DNA of 12,131 nucleotides from NCBI GenBank assembly GCA_017883105.1, contig JADGOF010000035.1:1-12131 (forward strand), in the 5' to 3' direction. This stretch comes from Acidimicrobiales bacterium. Lineage in GTDB: Bacteria > Actinomycetota > Acidimicrobiia > Acidimicrobiales > RAAP-2. A program made the translations under genes and the position numbers. Of this stretch, positions 12,094 to 12,131 are shown piece after piece (the stretch's first letter is position 1; each line of letters starts with the position of its first letter). A model generated the notes under the pieces. The model saw nothing but the letters and a program-made list of their open reading frames with translations, did no database searches and was not told the origin of the DNA.

Positions 12094-12131
12094 TCAGATC
12101 ACCCGCTCGAGTTCATCGAAGGCCGCAGCAA
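12094..12131 (-). CDS. Possible 3' end of a convergent gene (partial)
   Basis: On the minus strand the last bases read AAAFDELERVI followed by TGA at 12096-12094. The amphipathic, Glu/Leu-rich composition looks like a real protein tail, and the spacing (10 bp after the integrase stop) suits a convergent gene. Eleven codons are too few to identify it. Confidence 0.3.
   Translation of the reverse strand, partial: AAAFDELERVI

Larger units (their letters stand above)
10798..12131 (+). mobile_element. Integrated element at tRNA-Lys, left end; continues beyond the window
   Basis: A tyrosine recombinase gene lies 74 bp behind and in the same direction as a tRNA gene, the standard arrangement at the intact-tRNA end of integrative and conjugative or prophage-like elements. 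The true boundary would fall inside the tRNA 3' half. The far end should show a repeat of that 3' half beyond position 12131. Compared with the preceding genes, the integrase uses noticeably more A/T third positions (for example gca, cga, tca, aaa), consistent with foreign origin. Confidence 0.6.

Noticed and set aside
1..12131. CRISPR array, rRNA, riboswitch or toxin-antitoxin pair
   Set aside because: I scanned for regularly spaced repeats, conserved RNA segments and small overlapping gene pairs and saw none that hold up.

Overview
The window is high-GC bacterial DNA, most likely from an actinomycete-type genome (Actinomycetota; the class cannot be fixed from sequence alone). The indications are strong G/C third positions, GTG and TTG starts, weak or absent Shine-Dalgarno sites with possible leaderless starts, and a LysX/MprF-type lipid aminoacylation locus.

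Left edge (1-483): no convincing protein gene. Positions 248-303 are an exact-looking 3' half of a tRNA-Ser(CGA) that begins at the anticodon loop and has no 5' half. This is the usual scar of an element integrated in a tRNA gene; the element body and the intact tRNA should lie to the left.

Backbone (484-10721): a six-TM membrane protein (484-1386) and a small two-pore-helix-type potassium channel (1483-2025) on the + strand converge on a minus-strand pair, an aldo/keto reductase (3454-4311) followed by an MFS exporter (2138-3433). The centre is a lysine-lipid locus. A lysyl-tRNA synthetase (lysS, 7676-9220, -) overlaps by 4 nt a very large membrane protein (7679 down to 4632, -). That protein fuses a calcineurin-like phosphoesterase to a LysX-type TM region and a DUF2156/MprF aminoacyl-lipid synthase domain. 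An in-frame amber TAG at 5073-5075 interrupts the last domain, and the frame stays open and family-like for another 146 codons. Divergent from lysS is a four-TM membrane esterase (9294-10613, +) with an intact Ser/Asp/His triad. A tRNA-Lys(CTT) gene with a near-consensus promoter follows at 10722-10797. Together these resemble a split LysX system: charge tRNA-Lys, transfer lysine to a membrane lipid, and possibly remove it.

Right edge (10798-12131): a tyrosine recombinase (10872-12083) sits directly behind the tRNA-Lys gene, marking the start of a second integrated element that runs out of the window to the right. The window is therefore a chromosomal segment bracketed by two tRNA-targeted insertions.

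The most interesting points are the phosphoesterase/aminoacyl-lipid synthase fusion, with a TM hairpin set inside the phosphoesterase motifs; the conserved-frame amber codon; and the odd T-arm of the tRNA-Lys that neighbours this machinery.
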